NCBI GenBank assembly: GCA_018241865.1
Contig: JAFECY010000312.1
Span: forward strand, 1 to 10,774
Direction of reading: 5' to 3'
From: Pseudomonadota bacterium
Lineage (GTDB): Bacteria; Pseudomonadota; Gammaproteobacteria; Burkholderiales; Burkholderiaceae_D
Length of the DNA: 10,774 nucleotides
Position numbers and translations under genes: made by a program. The notes beneath the pieces are model-generated. The model was not told where the DNA came from. It ran no database searches and was given only the letters and a program-made list of their open reading frames with translations. Shown here in pieces: positions 8,142-10,774 of the stretch (positions are counted from its first letter, which is position 1; every line of letters begins with the position of its first letter).

Positions 8142-9644
8142 ATGAATCTGATCCCGGTTTATCCCGAAATTTTCTTGACGGTGGCGACTTCCGCGCTGCT
8201 GTTGATCGATATGTTCCTGCCGGATGCAAAGCGCAACTGGACCTACGTCTTGTCGCTGCTGATCTTGGCTGGTTGCGCGTTGTTGAGCATCTGTTCTTTC
8301 GGCGACGGCTCCGTGACCTATGCCTTCGGCAACATGTTCGTTCTCGATCCGATGGCGCATCTGCTGAAGCTGTTTTCCTATCTGGCAGTCGGCCTGACGT
8401 TTGTCTATTCGCGCAAATACGTGATCGACACCGGCATGGTCAACGGCGCGCGTTTGGGCGGTGAATTTTATGTGCTGGCGCTGTTCACGCTGCTGGGTCA
8501 GATGATTATGATTTCCGGCACGAATTTCTTGGTGCTGTATCTCGGCTTGGAACTGATGTCGCTCTCGCTGTACGCATTGGTGGCGCTGCGCCGCAACCAT
8601 GCCGTATCGACTGAAGCAGCAATGAAATATTTTGTGCTGGGCGCACTAGCATCCGGCTTCCTGCTGTACGGCATCTCCATGTTGTACGGCGCGACTGGTT
8701 CGCTCGATGTCAACGTCGTCGCGCAAGCTGCCATGTCCAATACCATCAAGCCGATGGTGCTGGTGTTCGGCATCGTGTTCCTAGTTGCCGGCTTGGCGTT
8801 CAAACTCGGCGTCGTGCCTTTCCACATGTGGGTGCCGGACGTCTATCAAGGCTCGCCGACACCCGTGACCTTGTTGCTGGGCGCCGCGCCCAAGCTGGCG
8901 ACCTTTGCCATCTGTATACGCTTGTTGGTGGAAGGCTTGCTGCCGCTGGCTATCGACTGGCAGCAAATGCTGACAGTGTTGGCCGTGTTGTCGATGGCGA
9001 TCGGCAACATCACCGCCATTGTCCAGACCAACATCAAGCGTATGTTGGCTTACTCCACCATTTCGCAGATGGGCTTCATGTTGCTCGGCCTGTTGTCCGG
9101 TGTCGGCAATGGCGCATCGCCAGTCAATGCCTATAGCTCGGCAATGTTCTATGCCATCACCTACGTCCTGACCACCTTGGGCAGCTTCGGCATGATTATG
9201 CTGCTGGCGCGTTCCGGCTTCGAGTCGGAAAACCTGGATGACTTCAAAGGCCTCAATCAGCGCAGCCCGTGGTTCGCCCTAGTCATGCTGGTGTTGATGG
9301 TGTCGCTGGCCGGCGTACCTCCGACCGTCGGCTTCTACGCCAAACTCTCCGTTTTACAATCCTTGTTCGGCGTTGGTCAAATTTGGCTGGCGGTCGTGGC
9401 GGTGCTGTTCTCCCTGATCGGCGCGTTCTACTACCTGCGCGTGGTCAAGCTGATGTACTTCGACGAGCCGGTGCAAACCGCGCCGATCGAAGTTGGTAGC
9501 GACATGCGCGTTGCCCTGAGCCTGAATGGCGTCGCTATTCTCGTCCTCGGCATCCTGCCGGGTGGCCTGATGGCTGCTTGCGAAAGCGCGATGGGCGAAT
9601 CGATCAAGCACACGCTGAGCATCGCCGCCAAACTCGCTTCCTGA
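8142..9644 (+). CDS. nuoN: NADH-quinone oxidoreductase subunit N
   Basis: Third antiporter-like proton pump (ND2 family), placed next to NuoK in the complex. From the ATG at 8142 the product has 500 residues and starts [12 protein letters not shown]; a GTG at 8133 in the same frame would add MNN. I prefer the ATG because GAG at 8131-8133 gives it a usable if weak Shine-Dalgarno and the GTG has none. About 14 membrane helices are seen. Conserved residues are Glu137 in [18 protein letters not shown], Lys221 in [19 protein letters not shown] and Lys251 in [13 protein letters not shown]. The [19 protein letters not shown] helix pair and [14 protein letters not shown] near the C-terminal third are typical. 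It is the last recognised complex I subunit gene; the next gene begins 13 bases downstream. Confidence 0.97.
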   Translation: MNLIPVYPEIFLTVATSALLLIDMFLPDAKRNWTYVLSLLILAGCALLSICSFGDGSVTYAFGNMFVLDPMAHLLKLFSYLAVGLTFVYSRKYVIDTGMVNGARLGGEFYVLALFTLLGQMIMISGTNFLVLYLGLELMSLSLYALVALRRNHAVSTEAAMKYFVLGALASGFLLYGISMLYGATGSLDVNVVAQAAMSNTIKPMVLVFGIVFLVAGLAFKLGVVPFHMWVPDVYQGSPTPVTLLLGAAPKLATFAICIRLLVEGLLPLAIDWQQMLTVLAVLSMAIGNITAIVQTNIKRMLAYSTISQMGFMLLGLLSGVGNGASPVNAYSSAMFYAITYVLTTLGSFGMIMLLARSGFESENLDDFKGLNQRSPWFALVMLVLMVSLAGVPPTVGFYAKLSVLQSLFGVGQIWLAVVAVLFSLIGAFYYLRVVKLMYFDEPVQTAPIEVGSDMRVALSLNGVAILVLGILPGGLMAACESAMGESIKHTLSIAAKLAS

Positions 9645-9657
9645 TCGGGCAGCGCGC

Positions 9658-9975
9658 GTGGACGTCGCACTATCAAGCTGGTTCGTGATTCTATTGGCTG
9701 CGATTGCCGCCAACCTGCCTTTCTTCAATGAACGGCTGCTGGCGGTTCTTCCTCTGAAATTTTCCATCGCCGATTACCGCAAGCCGTTCTGGCTGCGTTT
9801 GATTGAACTGGCCGTGCTGTATTTTGTGGTCGGCGGCTGCGCTTGGCTGCTGGAAGCGCGTATCGGCAACGTCTTTTCGCAAGGCTGGGAATTCTACGCA
9901 ATCACCGCCTGTCTTTTTATCGTGCTGGCTTATCCCGGTTTCGTGTTCCGCTATCTGCGACGCCATCGCAATTGA
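9658..9975 (+). CDS. DUF2818-type small membrane protein
   Basis: A 105-residue protein that I recognise as DUF2818, a family I recall as sitting after nuoN in betaproteobacteria; its function is unknown. Three hydrophobic helices are visible: about 8-31 (with the NLPFFNERLL motif at 19-28), 47-66 (LIELAVLYFVVGGCAWLLEA) and 80-100 (FYAITACLFIVLAYPGFVFR), the last followed by a basic end RRHRN. The start is GTG at 9658, 13 bases after the nuoN stop, with only a weak upstream purine stretch (CGGG). The tight spacing implies co-transcription and perhaps coupling with nuoN. Position and hydrophobicity suggest an accessory or assembly role for complex I, but this is inference. No catalytic or cofactor motif is seen. 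Confidence 0.85.
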   Translation: MDVALSSWFVILLAAIAANLPFFNERLLAVLPLKFSIADYRKPFWLRLIELAVLYFVVGGCAWLLEARIGNVFSQGWEFYAITACLFIVLAYPGFVFRYLRRHRN

Positions 9976-10005
9976 TGGTCTATCGGGGTTGCCTGCTTTC
10001 TCAAT

Positions 10006-10010
10006 GGGAG
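10006..10010 (+). promoter_or_regulatory. Ribosome binding site for the NUDIX gene
   Basis: GGGAG at 10006-10010, six bases before the ATG at 10017, is one of the better Shine-Dalgarno matches in the window. It suggests independent efficient translation despite the 41-base gap after the DUF2818 gene. Confidence 0.65.
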
Positions 10011-10016
10011 TAGCGC

Positions 10017-10571
10017 ATGGATGAACATCTGAAAGAAACCCGCGTCGATGGCAAGCTCGCCTACGACGGCCATTTCCTCAAAGTGCAATGCGACACCGCC
10101 CGTCTGCCGGACGGCAACACCACCAAGCGCGAATTCATCCGCCATCCCGGCGCAGTCGTGATCCTGCCGCTGTTCGACGACGGCACCGTGCTGCTGGAAC
10201 GGCAGTACCGCTACCCGAACGACCGGGTGTTCCTCGAATTCCCCGCCGGGAAGATCGACCCCAACGAAGACCATCTTGTCTGCGCCAAGCGCGAGCTGCA
10301 GGAAGAAACCGGCTATACCGCAACCGACTGGCAATTCGTCTGCACCATCCACAACGCCATCGCCTATTCGGACGAGCATCTGGAAATCTATCTGGCGCGC
10401 GGGTTGACGGCCGGCGAAAGCAAACTGGATGAGGGGGAGTTTCTGGAAACCTTCCGTGCACCGCTGGCCGATGTGATGGGCTGGGTCAGGGAAGGGAAGA
10501 TTACCGATGTGAAGACGCTAATTGGGGCGTTTTGGTTGGAGAAGATTGTGGGTGGGCAGTGGGACGTATAG
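10017..10571 (+). CDS. NUDIX hydrolase, ADP-ribose pyrophosphatase type
   Basis: A 184-residue soluble enzyme of the NUDIX superfamily that probably splits ADP-ribose into AMP and ribose 5-phosphate, or acts on a related nucleoside diphosphate derivative. The NUDIX box is complete at residues 78-100: Gly78, Glu84, then RELQEETGY at 92-100, with Glu93, Glu96 and Glu97 as the expected metal ligands. The flanking ERQYRYP (61-67) and LEFPAGK (73-79) are typical of the ADP-ribose pyrophosphatase group (NudF-like). The N-terminal part (1-45) fits the beta domain used for dimer contacts in that group. It is the last + strand gene in the window and likely the tail of the nuo transcript. The link between an NAD-derived substrate and an NADH-oxidising operon is suggestive only. 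Exact substrate cannot be told from sequence. Confidence 0.9.
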   Translation: MDEHLKETRVDGKLAYDGHFLKVQCDTARLPDGNTTKREFIRHPGAVVILPLFDDGTVLLERQYRYPNDRVFLEFPAGKIDPNEDHLVCAKRELQEETGYTATDWQFVCTIHNAIAYSDEHLEIYLARGLTAGESKLDEGEFLETFRAPLADVMGWVREGKITDVKTLIGAFWLEKIVGGQWDV

Positions 10572-10583
10572 GTGAGCGGCTGA

Positions 10584-10774
10584 TTAGATATTTGTGTCCT
10601 CCTGTTGAAGTGCTAACAAATGAGAGGTTTGAAGTGCTGCCCAAATAATAACGGCAATAAGCTTGAACTGATCGCCGGACGATAATTCAGAAAATTTTGA
10701 GACCTTTTTCAAGGTTGCATTTTCGTTTCGAAGATTTGTGAATGCTGTTTGTATGTGATTTTTTTCACGGCTTG
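10584..10774 (-). CDS. Possible 3' end of a convergent gene, unrecognised
   Basis: On the minus strand a frame is open from the window edge to a TAA at 10584-10586, giving 62 residues with no start codon visible, so it would be a C-terminal fragment. It reads like a protein: a polar, possibly helical first half (for example NLRNENATLKKVSKFSELSS) and then a hydrophobic stretch FKLIAVIIWAALQTSHLLAL near residues 36-55, ending QQEDTNI. I recognise no family. It would converge on the NUDIX gene with a 12-base gap. A 62-codon open frame in DNA of about 40% G+C can occur by chance, and codons such as AAT, CTT and CGA differ from those favoured in the nuo genes. Treat it as tentative; if it is not coding, this stretch holds nothing else I can name. 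Confidence 0.35.
   Translation of the reverse strand, partial: SREKNHIQTAFTNLRNENATLKKVSKFSELSSGDQFKLIAVIIWAALQTSHLLALQQEDTNI

Noticed and set aside
4522..9644. NuoL, NuoM and NuoN as a separate Mrp-type cation antiporter cluster
   Set aside because: These subunits share ancestry with Mrp proteins, but the unbroken nuoG-H-I-J-K-L-M-N order and the subunit-specific motifs show complex I.
10108..10123. Short CCGTC/GACGG hairpin in the NUDIX gene
   Set aside because: Five pairs in G+C-rich coding DNA are common by chance.
10601..10606. Minus-strand AGGAGG (reverse complement of 10597-10602 region, CCTCCT on the + strand) as a ribosome site for a minus-strand gene
   Set aside because: No ATG, GTG or TTG follows at suitable spacing on the minus strand, and the next bases run to a stop and into the end of the NUDIX gene.
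10620..10685. 21-codon + strand open frame after the NUDIX gene
   Set aside because: Very short, no Shine-Dalgarno, no recognisable product; expected by chance.
10572..10774. Intrinsic terminator after the NUDIX gene
   Set aside because: T-rich runs occur (10704-10709, 10759-10765), but I found no good GC-rich stem directly before them; only a weak ATCG/CGAT pairing at 10671-10683.

Overview
The window holds the 3' two thirds of a respiratory complex I (NADH:ubiquinone oxidoreductase, nuo) operon, all on the + strand. Gene order is nuoG (5' end cut off by the window edge), nuoH, nuoI, nuoJ, nuoK, nuoL, nuoM, nuoN, then a small DUF2818-type membrane protein and a NUDIX hydrolase of the ADP-ribose pyrophosphatase type. 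The protein sequences (a NuoG without N7 cysteines, a 162-residue NuoI, a His-rich loop in NuoL, DUF2818 directly after nuoN) fit a betaproteobacterium of the order Burkholderiales, probably near Oxalobacteraceae. That placement rests on remembered resemblance, not on a search. G+C of the operon looks to be in the mid-50s percent from sampled lines.

Layout. Bases 1-1785 are the C-terminal part of the peripheral-arm subunit NuoG. It overlaps nuoH by four bases (ATGA). nuoH and the ferredoxin-like nuoI are separated by a 61-base spacer that holds a strong 9-bp hairpin with a GAAA tetraloop. nuoI and nuoJ are separated by 74 bases, the longest spacer in the operon. nuoJ to nuoN follow with gaps of 11 to 34 bases. 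DUF2818 starts 13 bases after nuoN, and the NUDIX gene 41 bases after that. Bases 10572-10774 are much more AT-rich (81 G+C of 204 bases for 10571-10774 by hand count) and contain a stop-free minus-strand frame running off the window, possibly the 3' end of a convergent gene.

How the genes work together. NuoG and NuoI carry iron-sulphur clusters that pass electrons from NADH towards quinone. NuoH forms the quinone chamber and first proton path with NuoI and other subunits. NuoJ and NuoK link it to the three antiporter-like pumps NuoN, NuoM and NuoL. DUF2818 is a three-helix membrane protein of unknown function whose position suggests a role in complex I assembly or stability. The NUDIX enzyme probably hydrolyses ADP-ribose or a related NAD(H)-derived nucleotide.

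This is mainly an ordinary conserved housekeeping operon. I see no mobile element, CRISPR array, RNA gene or clear new multi-gene system. The points most worth a second look are the two unusually good hairpins (inside nuoG and between nuoH and nuoI), the His-rich NuoL loop, the DUF2818 gene, and the AT-rich 3' end with a possible partial minus-strand gene.
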